Shown: positions 1 through 8,101, numbered from the stretch's first letter. The stretch is 21,389 bases of DNA from Ponticaulis sp. (GCA_002699325.1 PABS01000099.1:8048-29436); one strand, 5' to 3'. The notes: a model not told the origin generated them from the letters alone. Made by a program: numbers and translations.

Positions 1-438
1 CTGGTTCTGGCGTCCGCGCTGGCCTCTCTGGTGTCGAGTACGGTCTGGGGCTTTCTGGCCGACCGGTCGAGCCGTAAGGTTCTGATCTTTTCCGGTTTAG
101 CGGGTGGCCTGGCGCTGGGAGTGTCAGCAGGCGCTGGTTTTGCTGGGTTCCTTGCGACGAGCTTCGTTCTGCCGGTGCTGCTGTTCGCACTGATGCTGGC
201 CTATCAGGGTGTGCGGCTCGGGCGTTCGACGCATCTGGTCGACATGGCCGATCAGGACACGCGCGCAGCCTATACGGCGCTGTCCAACACGATCATAGGC
301 ATTCTCCTGCTGGCCGGGAGCGGGTTCAGCCTGCTCGCAGCCTTCGCCGGACCAGTGGTTGTGCTGGCAGTGATGGCCGTGATGTGCGCGCTGGCCTGTC
401 TTGTCGCGCTTGGGCTGGAAGAGGTGCAGGAGGCATAA
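1..438 (+). CDS. MFS transporter, C-terminal part (cut by window edge)
   Basis: Only the last 145 codons are present; the reading frame is open from base 1, so the start lies outside the window. The protein is almost entirely hydrophobic, with about four membrane segments. Between the first two sits GFLADRSSRKVL, which resembles the cytoplasmic-loop motif A of the major facilitator superfamily (G-x-L-a-D-R-x-g-R-k). This points to a proton- or solute-coupled inner-membrane permease; the substrate cannot be told. The TAA stop (436-438) runs directly into a terminator hairpin. The family call is by motif and topology only, and another polytopic permease family cannot be excluded. Confidence 0.6.
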   Translation: MVLASALASLVSSTVWGFLADRSSRKVLIFSGLAGGLALGVSAGAGFAGFLATSFVLPVLLFALMLAYQGVRLGRSTHLVDMADQDTRAAYTALSNTIIGILLLAGSGFSLLAAFAGPVVVLAVMAVMCALACLVALGLEEVQEA

Positions 439-465
439 AAAAGCCCGCTCTGAAGAGCGGGCTTT
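437..465. terminator. Bidirectional rho-independent terminator
   Basis: An 11-bp perfect stem (440-450 with 455-465, loop TGAA 451-454) lies between the convergent MFS gene and TonB receptor gene. Read on the minus strand the stem is followed by a T6 run (complement of 437-442), so it is best for the receptor gene. On the plus strand the 3' arm ends in TTT, so it can also end MFS transcripts. Confidence 0.88.
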
Positions 466-489
466 GATCTGTCTGATGTAAAACCGGGG

Positions 490-2733
490 TTAGTAATCCC
501 AGCTCAGCTCGACGCCAACAATGCGTGGCTCGTTGACGAAGCCAGTCAGGTTGTTGAAGTCGATTGCGCCTTCAAGCACTTCCACATCGGTGATGTTGCG
601 CGCGAAGAGGGCAGCTTCATATCCCGCCTCAGACTTATAGCCGAGACGCAGGCCGCCTTCCCAATAACCTTCCTCACCGAATTCAGCACTCTCATAGAGG
701 AAGAAGTTGGTTTCGCCTTTATAGGCCCAGTCGGTGTAGGCGAAGAGTTCGCCGCCAGCGATTGGGTAGGCGTAACGTGCGGTGACGTTGGCGATCCATT
801 CCGGCGCGTTCGGGAACGGGTTGCCAGAGATGTTGTAGCCAAGGAGGTTGCCTGAACCATCAAAGACCGGCGGGTCGAGAATGGTGCATGGCGCGCCGCA
901 CCCCGGAGCGACAAGCAGGTCGTCCTTGATCTCGGTATGGTTGTAGGAGACGCCCGCCGTGATGAGGAGGTTCTCGATCGGTGCGGCTTCGAAGTCGGCC
1001 TCAACACCATAACCCTGACCTTCATCCGCATTGAAGAGCGCGACGGTGTTATTGAGGCCGCCGACAATCGTCAGCTGCTGGTCATTGAGCGTGTAAGTGA
1101 AGACGCCGACATTAGCGCGCAGCCAGTCTGTAACGTCTGACTTGACGCCGGCCTCATAGGAAATCACGGTCTCAGATTCTGCTGTGGACACGGTATCACC
1201 GAAGATCAGGCGACCCTGAATGCTCGGACCACGGAAGCCTTTGGCGATGCGGGCATAGAGATTGGTTGCGCTGGTGAGTTCGTAAAGAGCCGAAACATCC
1301 CAGCTGACCTGATCATCGCCAACCGAGCCGGAGATCGGGCCAAGAGGGCCAGCGCCTGTCGGGCTGAGTTCACGCGCGACGGTGAAATCTTTGGTCTCGT
1401 CGGTGAAGCGCGCACCGCCTGTGACGGTGAGCTGTTCTGTCAGATCGTAAGACAGAGAGCCGAAAATACCGAAGGCATTTGTCTCGCCAATGCGTGTTGC
1501 GATGCCATCCAGCGGTTTGGCCGGATTGAAGGTGGCATAGCTTTTTGAGGTGATATCCACGTCTTCGTCGAACATGAACAGACCAGTCTGTCCGCGCAGC
1601 GGGCCGCCATTGTCAAATGCCAGACGAACTTCGTGCGTGGTCTGAGTGAGATCGTTGACCGAGCCGCCTGTCTCTGAGTTGAACGGAATGAAGCCCGGGC
1701 CGAAATAGCCGAGGAAGGCTGCGCCATAACCGCCATCGATATCGCCAACGGAATCCACCTGAGCGGATTCCCGACCGAAGACGTAAGTCAGGTCAATCGC
1801 GTCAGTGAGGGATTTCGAGATGGTCAGGGTCGTGCCCCAGGCCGTCTGGTCGAGATTGTTCAGGCCGTCATAATAAACCGTCTCGCGGTCAAATCCGGCG
1901 CCGATCCCTTTCGAGCCCGGGTCAATGATATTGGCACGGAAAAGACGCGCGCTGGAGCGGTTGGAGCGCGCGTGGACGTTCAGAAGCGCTGAGAAGTCAT
2001 TGTCGAATGGCGTGAACAGGAATTGTGCGCGACCGGCATATTCCTGAAAGCCTTCATAGGCATCTTCAATGCCGAGATAGGCGTTGTCGACATAGTCATC
2101 GCGGTATTGATAAAGGCCGGAAACCCGGACCGCGAGATCGTCATAGATCCGGCCCCCGACAGCGCCTTCGGCTTCAACCGTATTGTAGGTGCCATAAGCA
2201 ACGCTGGCATAGGCATCAAGCTCGTCAGTCGGCTTTTTGGAGTCGAACTTGATAATGCCGCCCGGCGTGTTACGGCCGAAAAGTGTGCCCTGCGGGCCAC
2301 GGAGGACTTCGATGTCTTCAAGGTCGAAAACCGGGAAGCCTTTGAGAATTGGGTTCTCGTAAGGGACGTTGTCATAAACCAGAGAAACCGGCTGAGATGC
2401 ATTCAGATCAAAGTCTGTATTGCCGATGCCGCGAATGTAGAAACGCGGGAAAGCGCGACCGAACGAGCTCTCTGCAATCACGCTTGGCACGCGCGCAGAC
2501 AGGAAGCGGACATCTGCGCCGCCAGAGGACAGAATATCGAGTTTCTCATCAGCAAGCTGAGTGACAGAAACCGGAACGTCCTGAAGGTTTTCTTCCAGAC
2601 GCTGAGCGCTGACTGTGACCGTGTCGAGACGTGATTCTGTGTCTGGGTTCTCTTGTGAAAATGTTGCTGGAGCCGCGATAGCGAAAGCCAGTCCGAGCGC
2701 AGTCGAACTGACGAGGAATTTGCCGAATCTCAT
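490..2733 (-). CDS. TonB-dependent outer-membrane receptor
   Basis: A 747-aa outer-membrane active transporter powered by TonB-ExbBD. The start is set at ATG 2733 because it opens a clean signal peptide (MRFGKFLVSSTALGLAFAIA..., cleavage near residue 22-26) and has AGGA 9 nt upstream; the frame is open further upstream but that part lacks signal-peptide character. A TonB-box-like DTVTV lies at 37-41. The plug domain (about 47-168) contains FYIRGIG, EDIEVLRGPQGTLFGRN and TPGGIIKF. The rest is aromatic-rich beta-barrel ending in ...VELSWDY, a C-terminal aromatic as usual for outer-membrane barrels. The length fits the sphingomonad/caulobacter-type receptors often annotated as Pesticin/FyuA-like. 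The substrate (siderophore, glycan or other) cannot be assigned; no uptake partner is adjacent. It is divergent from the lipoprotein gene at 3117. Confidence 0.92.
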   Translation of the reverse strand: MRFGKFLVSSTALGLAFAIAAPATFSQENPDTESRLDTVTVSAQRLEENLQDVPVSVTQLADEKLDILSSGGADVRFLSARVPSVIAESSFGRAFPRFYIRGIGNTDFDLNASQPVSLVYDNVPYENPILKGFPVFDLEDIEVLRGPQGTLFGRNTPGGIIKFDSKKPTDELDAYASVAYGTYNTVEAEGAVGGRIYDDLAVRVSGLYQYRDDYVDNAYLGIEDAYEGFQEYAGRAQFLFTPFDNDFSALLNVHARSNRSSARLFRANIIDPGSKGIGAGFDRETVYYDGLNNLDQTAWGTTLTISKSLTDAIDLTYVFGRESAQVDSVGDIDGGYGAAFLGYFGPGFIPFNSETGGSVNDLTQTTHEVRLAFDNGGPLRGQTGLFMFDEDVDITSKSYATFNPAKPLDGIATRIGETNAFGIFGSLSYDLTEQLTVTGGARFTDETKDFTVARELSPTGAGPLGPISGSVGDDQVSWDVSALYELTSATNLYARIAKGFRGPSIQGRLIFGDTVSTAESETVISYEAGVKSDVTDWLRANVGVFTYTLNDQQLTIVGGLNNTVALFNADEGQGYGVEADFEAAPIENLLITAGVSYNHTEIKDDLLVAPGCGAPCTILDPPVFDGSGNLLGYNISGNPFPNAPEWIANVTARYAYPIAGGELFAYTDWAYKGETNFFLYESAEFGEEGYWEGGLRLGYKSEAGYEAALFARNITDVEVLEGAIDFNNLTGFVNEPRIVGVELSWDY

Positions 2734-3116
2734 CTTCAAACATCCTGAATCGAGTGAATTGGGAAAACTGCCCGGTCGCTTCCGTGTGCTCCTGGTGCGA
2801 CTCTCTGTGTGACGCGTAGCTGCGACCTCCTCCCGAGGTCTGCTGACGGGAGCCTTGTTCGTTTTCCGGACGAAAACTTCAAGCGGAATCGCGCTCAAGC
2901 CCCTTCAAACGCGGTGGGATTGGGCGGGAACGTGCTTTTGCAGTCACAGAAGTGAAGCAAAAATGCGCGGTCTCTGAACCAGCTGTCATCATACAGCGTT
3001 TGGGCGATAGATTTCTGACAGAAGCGATCAAAGCTGAACGCGGTAAGTCATTAAGAGATTCTCTTCTTTCGCGAGCAGTCTGTGATAGACTGGCGCAGCT
3101 GAGGGAGCTGTACATT
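2734..3116. other. Divergent intergenic region with inverted repeats
   Basis: These 383 bp separate the TonB receptor (minus) from the lipoprotein gene (plus). No convincing gene is present: open frames here are extensions or shadows. It contains a GTTTTC-CGGAC-GAAAAC palindrome (2861-2877) and two overlapping hairpins at 2824-2852, described separately. Both promoters must lie here, but I could not pick convincing -35/-10 pairs by eye. Confidence 0.6.
2824..2877 (-). promoter_or_regulatory. Candidate operator and leader hairpins of the TonB receptor gene
   Basis: A perfect 6-bp inverted repeat, GTTTTC-CGGAC-GAAAAC (2861-2877), lies about 130 bp before the receptor start and has the look of an operator. 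Just downstream on the minus strand two hairpins compete: 2824-2829 with 2835-2840 (loop 5), and 2830-2835 with 2847-2852 (loop 11). The left arm of the second is the loop of the first. No transcription start is known, so whether this is leader RNA or promoter DNA is inference. Confidence 0.35.
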
Positions 3117-4001
3117 ATGGGACGAGTTGATCTGTGGCACTCGGGCGGCATGCTTTTGCTTGCGCTCGTGCTGGCCGGTTGCGGGAAGGATGCGCAAACA
3201 TCTGGACCTGTGGCAGAGGCAGAGCGCCCGATCGATGAGGCTGTGCCGCCACCAGCGGGATTGCAAGCCGAGACACCTGCCGTGCCCCAGCCAGACCGCG
3301 CCTCCGCGCCGCTCGTCTCAGACACTGAGATCGACACAACACCCGTTACAATATTCGGCCAATCGACACCCATTATCGTGCTCGGCGAAGAACCGGCCTG
3401 GGAAGCACGGTTTGAGGCCGGATGGATTGAGTTTGAGCGCCCGGGCCTTCCACTCGTCGAAGTCCCGTTGCCGGACCTGCCCGCGCCCTCAAGCGGCATA
3501 TTGAGCTTTAAGGCCGGGAATGTGCTGGTGACGATCACCGAAGATGGCTGTGAGACGGCAGCTGGATCACTGGGCGTTCAGATCTCGTTTGACGAGGTCG
3601 AATATGAGGGATGTGGCCGCGCCCGAAACAGTACTGATACAGAGGTGGCTGAGGTGAGCTGGCAGGACCTGATTTCCGACCATGTCACTGCCATTGATGC
3701 CTGCCTGAGTGAAGCTGACGGCCTGCGGTTCATCCGGGCGCTCTATCCGCGTGAAGAAGAGACGGTGGGCATGATCCTCGTGGATGAACTCGGCCGCTAT
3801 GAAGAATGCGGGGCGCAGACTTCGACAGGTGAAATCAGCTTTTTTGATCCCGTTATGCCCGACCAGGCCGATATGTGGATTGATGGTCCGGGCATGTTCG
3901 CAAGATCAGGCAAAAGCCCGGAGTGCGATTCGGTAAGTTCGCAAGGCGGCGTTCAGATTGGAGAGATTGGCACTTTGCACCCGGCAGGCTGTGCAGGCTA
4001 A
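3117..4001 (+). CDS. Secreted lipoprotein of unknown function (COG3650-like)
   Basis: A 294-aa protein with a lipoprotein signal peptide: MGRVDLWH, a hydrophobic stretch, then lipobox L-A-G-C with the lipidated Cys at residue 22. The start at ATG 3117 is chosen for this signal and for GAGGGAG about 9 nt upstream; the open frame continues upstream without signal character. Residues 23-75 are a Pro/Ala/Glu-rich linker. The middle (...GEEPAWEARFEAGWIEFE...) resembles the COG3650 periplasmic domain with its conserved Trp and a later GC pair. The C-terminal part has regularly spaced Cys (AIDACL, YEECG, PECDS, PAGCAG) suggesting disulfides. The stop lies 7 bp from the convergent dsbB-like gene, whose product could oxidise such cysteines. 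No enzymatic motif is recognised. Confidence 0.75.
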   Translation: MGRVDLWHSGGMLLLALVLAGCGKDAQTSGPVAEAERPIDEAVPPPAGLQAETPAVPQPDRASAPLVSDTEIDTTPVTIFGQSTPIIVLGEEPAWEARFEAGWIEFERPGLPLVEVPLPDLPAPSSGILSFKAGNVLVTITEDGCETAAGSLGVQISFDEVEYEGCGRARNSTDTEVAEVSWQDLISDHVTAIDACLSEADGLRFIRALYPREEETVGMILVDELGRYEECGAQTSTGEISFFDPVMPDQADMWIDGPGMFARSGKSPECDSVSSQGGVQIGEIGTLHPAGCAG

Positions 4002-4008
4002 CCTCTTG

Positions 4009-4548
4009 TCAGACGTCGAAGGACTCGTCTGGGGTCGGGGCTGATTGCAGGGCGCTAATGGCAAAGAAGCTCGAGAGGCCTGCGAGCGCCAGAGAGACCA
4101 GCGTATTATATCCGGCCATTGAAATACCAAACATGCGCCAGGCCGCATCCGAACAGGAGACGGTGGCATACCGCTTGTCAAAATCGATCTGCGAAAGGCT
4201 ACCAGACAAGGCATCGCCCGGCGCGCCGGAACAGTCTGCCGGACCCTGCCACCATCCCCATTCCACGCCCGTGTGGTAGCCCGCAATAACCGCGCCAGTA
4301 AGGAAGACGAGGCCGAGTATCAGGTTGAAGGCAATGGTGAGTCTGTAGGCGGGCCATAACCGCATCACGACAAGGCTGACAATCGCCACGCTGATCGCTG
4401 CCCAGTAGACTTCGCGCTGACGCAGGCAGAGCGGGCAGGGCAAGAAATTGCCGAAACGCTCAAACGCGTGCGCGGCTGCCAGCATGGCGGCTGAACAGAT
4501 GAGTGCCCAGACGGGCCAGGTCACAGGAGATGGGCGAAAGCTCAACAT
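4009..4548 (-). CDS. DsbB-family disulfide bond formation protein
   Basis: A polytopic inner-membrane quinone-linked oxidoreductase that reoxidises a DsbA-like thiol oxidase. Taking ATG 4548 as start gives 179 aa, the usual family size, with about four membrane segments. The first periplasmic redox pair is C38-PL-C41 in GNFLPCPLCLRQRE; the second pair is C106 (GPADCSG) and C132 (VSCSDAAW), followed by the RMFGISMAGYN segment typical of alphaproteobacterial DsbB. A longer reading from TTG 4626, with GGGG just upstream and overlapping the stop of the exoD-like gene, adds 26 poorly hydrophobic residues; ATG 4548 lacks a good Shine-Dalgarno, so the start is uncertain. It follows the exoD-like gene on the same strand and is probably co-transcribed. 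Confidence 0.85.
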   Translation of the reverse strand: MLSFRPSPVTWPVWALICSAAMLAAAHAFERFGNFLPCPLCLRQREVYWAAISVAIVSLVVMRLWPAYRLTIAFNLILGLVFLTGAVIAGYHTGVEWGWWQGPADCSGAPGDALSGSLSQIDFDKRYATVSCSDAAWRMFGISMAGYNTLVSLALAGLSSFFAISALQSAPTPDESFDV

Positions 4549-4615
4549 GGCAAGGAAGGTGACACTTCTTCTCAATTCTGGCACTGCGACCGACAAGCGC
4601 AGCTTCTGAGCCGAG

Positions 4616-5257
4616 TTAGACGCCAACCCCCATTATGCCAAGACCCGCCTTGATTAACTCTTTGAGAGCAACAGGGCCAAGGACGAAGAGAAAGCTGATC
4701 CAGCTGAGCCCCAGGATGAGACCGACGATCATCATAAAGCCATCACGCGCCATCAGGCCGAACGACACCAGGGCGACGGCAAAGCCCGGTACGGTATTGG
4801 TCAGCGGCAGTGGAACGAGGATGGAGCCGCAGAACAGGCACAGCAGGAGGCCGACAAACCGCTCCATAATACGCGACGCCATGAAGGTGAGGCGCCGGCG
4901 CGCAATGGCCTCAGCCCAGCCAAAAAAACGGCGACCGGATTTGGCGATGCGTTCAAGCCCCGCCTTATCAATGCGGCGGTCTGCAAACTTGCCGGGCAAC
5001 CACGGTTCGCGGCGGCCCAGCACCATCTGAAAGGCAATGGCGGCCATGGGCAGAGACACAATCTGAGGAACTGCGTAGAGAAACGGAATGCAGCAGGGCA
5101 GCGCCAGTGCGAAGAGGATCGCTCCAAAAGCCCGCTCATGCAGCGCATCAAACAATTGTTTCAACGTCAGGCCTTCGGGCGGCGCCGTATTGGCCAACCG
5201 GTCCAGAACCGAGAGAATAGAGCCTTGCGGATCTTCAGGGTGCGCAGTGTCAGTCAT
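4616..5257 (-). CDS. ExoD-family exopolysaccharide synthesis membrane protein
   Basis: A 213-aa integral membrane protein of the ExoD family (first described in rhizobial exopolysaccharide production; molecular role unclear). The family-like pattern is an acidic N-terminus, then LTLKQLFDALHERAFGAILFALALPCCIPF, a PQIVSLPMAAIAFQMVLGRREPWLP segment, and a C-terminal pair of hydrophobic spans with LPLTNTVPGFAVALVSFGLMARDG. The start at ATG 5257 is supported by GGAAAGG immediately upstream; an in-frame ATG at 5314 would add 19 residues without support. The last codons overlap the alternative TTG start of the dsbB-like gene, so the two are likely one operon. Diverges from the small membrane protein at 5416. 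Confidence 0.85.
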   Translation of the reverse strand: MTDTAHPEDPQGSILSVLDRLANTAPPEGLTLKQLFDALHERAFGAILFALALPCCIPFLYAVPQIVSLPMAAIAFQMVLGRREPWLPGKFADRRIDKAGLERIAKSGRRFFGWAEAIARRRLTFMASRIMERFVGLLLCLFCGSILVPLPLTNTVPGFAVALVSFGLMARDGFMMIVGLILGLSWISFLFVLGPVALKELIKAGLGIMGVGV

Positions 5258-5415
5258 GACCTTTCCATACCCAGTCCCGACAACAAGGAAAAACAGATTA
5301 TTCAAAGAGAGCACACTTTCTGGGCAATTCGGTCTGTTTGCTCAGCCGACCAGCAGGATTCCCGCTTGTCATAGAGACTTTGCCGCCCCACTCTGACCCG
5401 CGCAGGGAGTGAGGC

Positions 5416-5784
5416 ATGTATTGGTTGAAGATGGGCGCTGAGGCGCTGGTGATGGCAGCTTTCATCCTGGCGCTGACGGAGCTCGCCAAGCGAAATGCCT
5501 ATGTCGCGGCTGTGTTCATTGCTTTTCCGCTGATGACCGTTCTGACGGTTGGTAAGCTTTATCTCGACACCGGCAGCGACGCCCAGGCCAGCAAAATGGC
5601 GTATACGACCTTCTGGCTGATCCTGGCCTCACTGGCTTTCTTCGTAGGCCTTTATCTGATGCAGAAAGCCGGCTTCAGTTTCTGGATTGCGTTCACGACG
5701 GCAGTCCTTGCGACAGTCGGATCGATTGTCAGTTTCACACTCCTCCTCAAACGGCTTGGCATTGATCTGATGAGTAATGTTTGA
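5416..5784 (+). CDS. DUF3147-type small membrane protein
   Basis: A 122-aa protein with about four predicted membrane helices and short loops. The pattern ALTELAKRNAYVAAVFIAFPLMTVLTVGKLYLDTG, then TTFWLILASL, then KAGFSFWIAF and a final LLLKRLGIDL, agrees with the DUF3147 family, for which no function is established. The ATG at 5416 follows a purine-rich GGGAGTGAGG. It lies divergent from the exoD-like gene and 69 bp upstream of the esterase gene on the same strand, so co-transcription with the latter is possible. No catalytic residues are evident. Confidence 0.75.
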   Translation: MYWLKMGAEALVMAAFILALTELAKRNAYVAAVFIAFPLMTVLTVGKLYLDTGSDAQASKMAYTTFWLILASLAFFVGLYLMQKAGFSFWIAFTTAVLATVGSIVSFTLLLKRLGIDLMSNV

Positions 5785-5853
5785 ACCGGTGCCAGATCGG
5801 CCTTAAGTCGGGAGGACGGTTTCACCACGAGCAGGCATCAGGACAGGACTGAT

Positions 5854-6996
5854 ATGATTGAGGGATTTGTTGCACCCGGCTTTGAGCCTGTGCGCGAGGC
5901 GTTTTCCAAAAACTTCGAAGAGGACCTGGAGCTCGGCGCGGGGTTTGCCGTGGTGCGCGACGGTGAGATTCTCGTGAACCTGGTCGGCGGCTGGATGGAT
6001 CGCCAGAAACAGAAAGCCTGGACGCATGAGACGATTGTGCCGGTCTATTCCACCTCGAAAGGTGTTGCTGCGCTGGTGCTGGCTCATGCGCTCGATAGCG
6101 CTGATGGCGTATCCTACGACACGCTGATGGGCGATATCTGGCCGGAATTTGCGGTGAAGGGCAAAGAACGCCTCACTCTTGCTGATGTGTTCAGTCATCA
6201 GGGCGGACTTTCGGGCTTCAAGAACGAAATTGACCCGTCTATCTGGCTCGATCCGCCGGAAGCCGCAAAAGCCATTGCCGATATGGAGCCGCTCTGGCAG
6301 CCGGTGCCGGATGGCACGACAGGGTATCACCCTTCGACCTGGGGCTATCTCGCCGGCGAGGTCGTCTTGCGCCTCACCGGGCGCACACTGGGCACTGTGC
6401 TGGCTGAAGACATTGCTCATACGGAGGGCGGACAGGCCTTTGACGCCATTGATTTTCGGATCGGGACCCCCGCCAGCGAACATGACCGGATTGCCGATAT
6501 TCAGCGTCCGCGCGCTCTGCCGGAACTCGGCGAGATGAATGAATACAAAAAAGCCGCCTTCATGACGAAATGGGCCGGGCCGGACCGCGGCGGCGCCATC
6601 TGGCGTGAGATTGAGATCCCTTCTGCGAATGGTCATGGAAGTGCAGAAGGCGTGGCGCGGCTCTATGCGGCCTACGCTCAAGGCGGTCGGATCGGCGATG
6701 AGCAGATTGTCAGTTCAGATACGTTTGACGAGCTGATCAAGGTTCGGGCATCCGGACAGGACCGCGTTCTGCCGTTTGACGTGCAGTTTGCCGCCGGGGT
6801 GATGCGGAATAGCAATCTCTATTTTGGGAAAACGGCTGAAAGTCGTGGACATGCCGGGTGGGGCGGATCAGCTGCCTTTGGCGACCCGGAAACCGGGATT
6901 GCCTGCGCCTATGTTATGAACAAACAGTCCAACCATCTGATGGGCGACCCACGGTCGCGTCGCCTGTTTGATGCGGTGTATGACTGCCTCGACTAG
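5854..6996 (+). CDS. Serine hydrolase, class C beta-lactamase/esterase family (EstB-like)
   Basis: A 380-aa enzyme of the beta-lactamase/penicillin-binding-protein fold, probably an esterase or amide hydrolase rather than an antibiotic-resistance enzyme. The nucleophile motif S-x-x-K is S66-T-S-K69 (VYSTSKGVAAL). The second motif is Y158 in GYHPSTWGYLAGEV, and the third is H333-AGWGG338, corresponding to the KTG region (HxGxGG in family VIII carboxylesterases). There is no signal peptide, so it is probably cytoplasmic. The start at ATG 5854 is backed by AGGA 5 nt upstream. Its TAG stop (6994-6996) overlaps the stop of the convergent PspB-like gene at the palindrome CTAG. The natural substrate cannot be inferred. 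Confidence 0.88.
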   Translation: MIEGFVAPGFEPVREAFSKNFEEDLELGAGFAVVRDGEILVNLVGGWMDRQKQKAWTHETIVPVYSTSKGVAALVLAHALDSADGVSYDTLMGDIWPEFAVKGKERLTLADVFSHQGGLSGFKNEIDPSIWLDPPEAAKAIADMEPLWQPVPDGTTGYHPSTWGYLAGEVVLRLTGRTLGTVLAEDIAHTEGGQAFDAIDFRIGTPASEHDRIADIQRPRALPELGEMNEYKKAAFMTKWAGPDRGGAIWREIEIPSANGHGSAEGVARLYAAYAQGGRIGDEQIVSSDTFDELIKVRASGQDRVLPFDVQFAAGVMRNSNLYFGKTAESRGHAGWGGSAAFGDPETGIACAYVMNKQSNHLMGDPRSRRLFDAVYDCLD

Positions 6997-7235
6997 AGGC
7001 GCTCAATCTCTTTAGAGAGTTGATGTTCATTGTCAGTGACAATGCGCTCAAGCGTTTTAACGCGTGATTTAAGGTCGGCCACTTCGCGACGGAGATCTTC
7101 GCCGCCCGTTGCCTGACGGGCTTTTGCCTCGTCACTTCGCGTCTTGAGATACGTCATATACGCACTGCCACCTATGCTGACCGCGACAATCATCACGACC
7201 ATGAAGTGGGAGGATTCCATTCCAAACATTTCCAT
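6993..7235 (-). CDS. PspB-like small membrane protein, second of a tandem pair
   Basis: An 80-aa protein with one N-terminal membrane helix (FMVVMIVAVSIGGSAYMTYL), a charged linker and a C-terminal helix carrying LKSRVKTLERIVTD. This layout (short N-terminus, helix, coiled coil with L-x-x-R-[VI]-x-x-L-E-x-I) is that of the envelope-stress protein PspB. Its last 23 residues match those of the neighbouring gene at 7319-7522 at 13 positions, so the two are paralogues. ATG 7235 has GAGGTG very close (3 nt); ATG 7229, two codons later, has better spacing (9 nt). No pspA, pspC or pspF is seen nearby, so a role in envelope stress is inference. Confidence 0.7.
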   Translation of the reverse strand: MEMFGMESSHFMVVMIVAVSIGGSAYMTYLKTRSDEAKARQATGGEDLRREVADLKSRVKTLERIVTDNEHQLSKEIERL

Positions 7236-7318
7236 TCACCTCGCAGGTTGAGCGGTTCAGCACCAGAATTGCGGGCCTTGTCGCTCTGTTCCCTTATAAG
7301 CCTGATCAGCGCTTCAGC

Positions 7319-7522
7319 TTACAGCTTGCGAAAATCGCGGGACAGGCCTTCGTCAGGGTCTGTTACAATGCGTTCCAGCGTGCGCACGCGCTCGCGAAGA
7401 CGCAAGACTTCATCTTTCACATTGCTATAGTCCTCTGGCTCACGGCGTGTCTCAGGCCGTTTCAGTGCCTGTATGACGAGCACCACGCCCAGCAGGATTG
7501 CTGCCATCACTATAAAATTCAT
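7319..7522 (-). CDS. PspB-like small membrane protein, first of a tandem pair
   Basis: A 67-aa protein: N-terminal membrane helix (MNFIVMAAILLGVVLVIQAL), a short acidic linker, then a predicted coiled coil with LRERVRTLERIVTD, again PspB-like. It ends at the same distance from this motif as its paralogue, RDFRKL against KEIERL. The start at ATG 7522 is preceded by GGAGG (9 nt) and AAGGAG (2 nt). It is the promoter-proximal member of the pair, 83 bp from the second gene. A strong AT-rich palindrome lies 22-42 bp upstream of its start. Helix and coiled coil could let the two proteins form hetero-oligomers in the inner membrane. Confidence 0.7.
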   Translation of the reverse strand: MNFIVMAAILLGVVLVIQALKRPETRREPEDYSNVKDEVLRLRERVRTLERIVTDPDEGLSRDFRKL

Positions 7523-7543
7523 TGCTCCTTGCCTCCGTCCTGA

Positions 7544-7564
7544 ATATATCGTTATTCGATATAT
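7544..7564 (-). promoter_or_regulatory. Palindromic operator candidate before the PspB-like pair
   Basis: A perfect 8-bp inverted repeat, ATATATCG-TTATT-CGATATAT, stands out in a GC-rich genome and lies 22-42 bp before the first PspB-like start. Size and symmetry fit a dimeric helix-turn-helix repressor site. Which regulator binds is not known; no regulator gene is adjacent. Confidence 0.5.
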
Positions 7565-7636
7565 AAGAACAGAGCTGGCCCTGTTTAAGAGGCAGGTTAC
7601 ATTTTTTTCATGTGAAAGACGTCAGACCGGAAGAGG

Positions 7637-8101
7637 TTATTGCTTACCCGTAGAGCCGAAGCCGCCTTCACCGCGGGCTGAGGCTGGAAGGACCTCGACC
7701 GTCTGCCAGATGCCCTGCGTGACGGGCGCCATGACAAGCTGAGCAACACGTTCTCCGCGCTGGATGAGGAAGTCCTCATCACCGAGATTAATGAGAAGCA
7801 CCTTCAGCTCGCCACGATAATCGCTGTCGATTGTTCCGGGTGTGTTGAGGCAGCTAATGCCATGCTTGAAAGCAAGACCAGATCGCGGCCGGACCTGCAT
7901 TTCAAAACCATCCGGGATCGCAAAGGAGAGGCCGGTTGGCACCAGTGCACGTGCACCGGGCTTGAGGTTCAGCGGCTCACCTTCCGGCACGGCGGCACGA
8001 ACATCCATGCCAGCAGAGCCAGAGGTTTCATACTTCGGCAGTGCGAGACCTTCGAAATGGTCAAGCGGCAGAACGGCGAGTTGGATCGTCTGAACAGTCA
8101 C
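7637..8101 (-). CDS. dut: dUTP diphosphatase (dUTPase)
   Basis: A 154-aa trimeric dUTPase that hydrolyses dUTP to dUMP and pyrophosphate, keeping uracil out of DNA and supplying dUMP for thymidylate synthesis. All five family motifs are present in order: SAGMDVRA (29-36), PRSGLA (72-77), [13 protein letters not shown] (86-98, with catalytic Asp92), RVAQLV (118-123) and the C-terminal P-loop-like [11 protein letters not shown] (142-152). The start is GTG 8101: GGAG lies 6 nt before it, and the longer open frame upstream runs through the end of coaBC and carries no dUTPase sequence. It begins 25 bp after the coaBC stop, so the two form an operon, as in many alphaproteobacteria. Confidence 0.96.
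   Translation of the reverse strand: MTVQTIQLAVLPLDHFEGLALPKYETSGSAGMDVRAAVPEGEPLNLKPGARALVPTGLSFAIPDGFEMQVRPRSGLAFKHGISCLNTPGTIDSDYRGELKVLLINLGDEDFLIQRGERVAQLVMAPVTQGIWQTVEVLPASARGEGGFGSTGKQ

Noticed and set aside
2879..3538. A 219-codon open frame on the minus strand overlapping the lipoprotein gene
   Set aside because: Ser/Arg/Pro-rich without motifs, and antisense to a gene with a clear lipoprotein signal.
5803..6681. A 292-codon open frame on the minus strand
   Set aside because: Antisense shadow of the beta-lactamase-family gene, which has all its catalytic motifs.
7057..7072. A second TTAA...TTAA pair
   Set aside because: The spacing is 8 nt, not the 7 of the CtrA consensus, and it lies inside a coding sequence.
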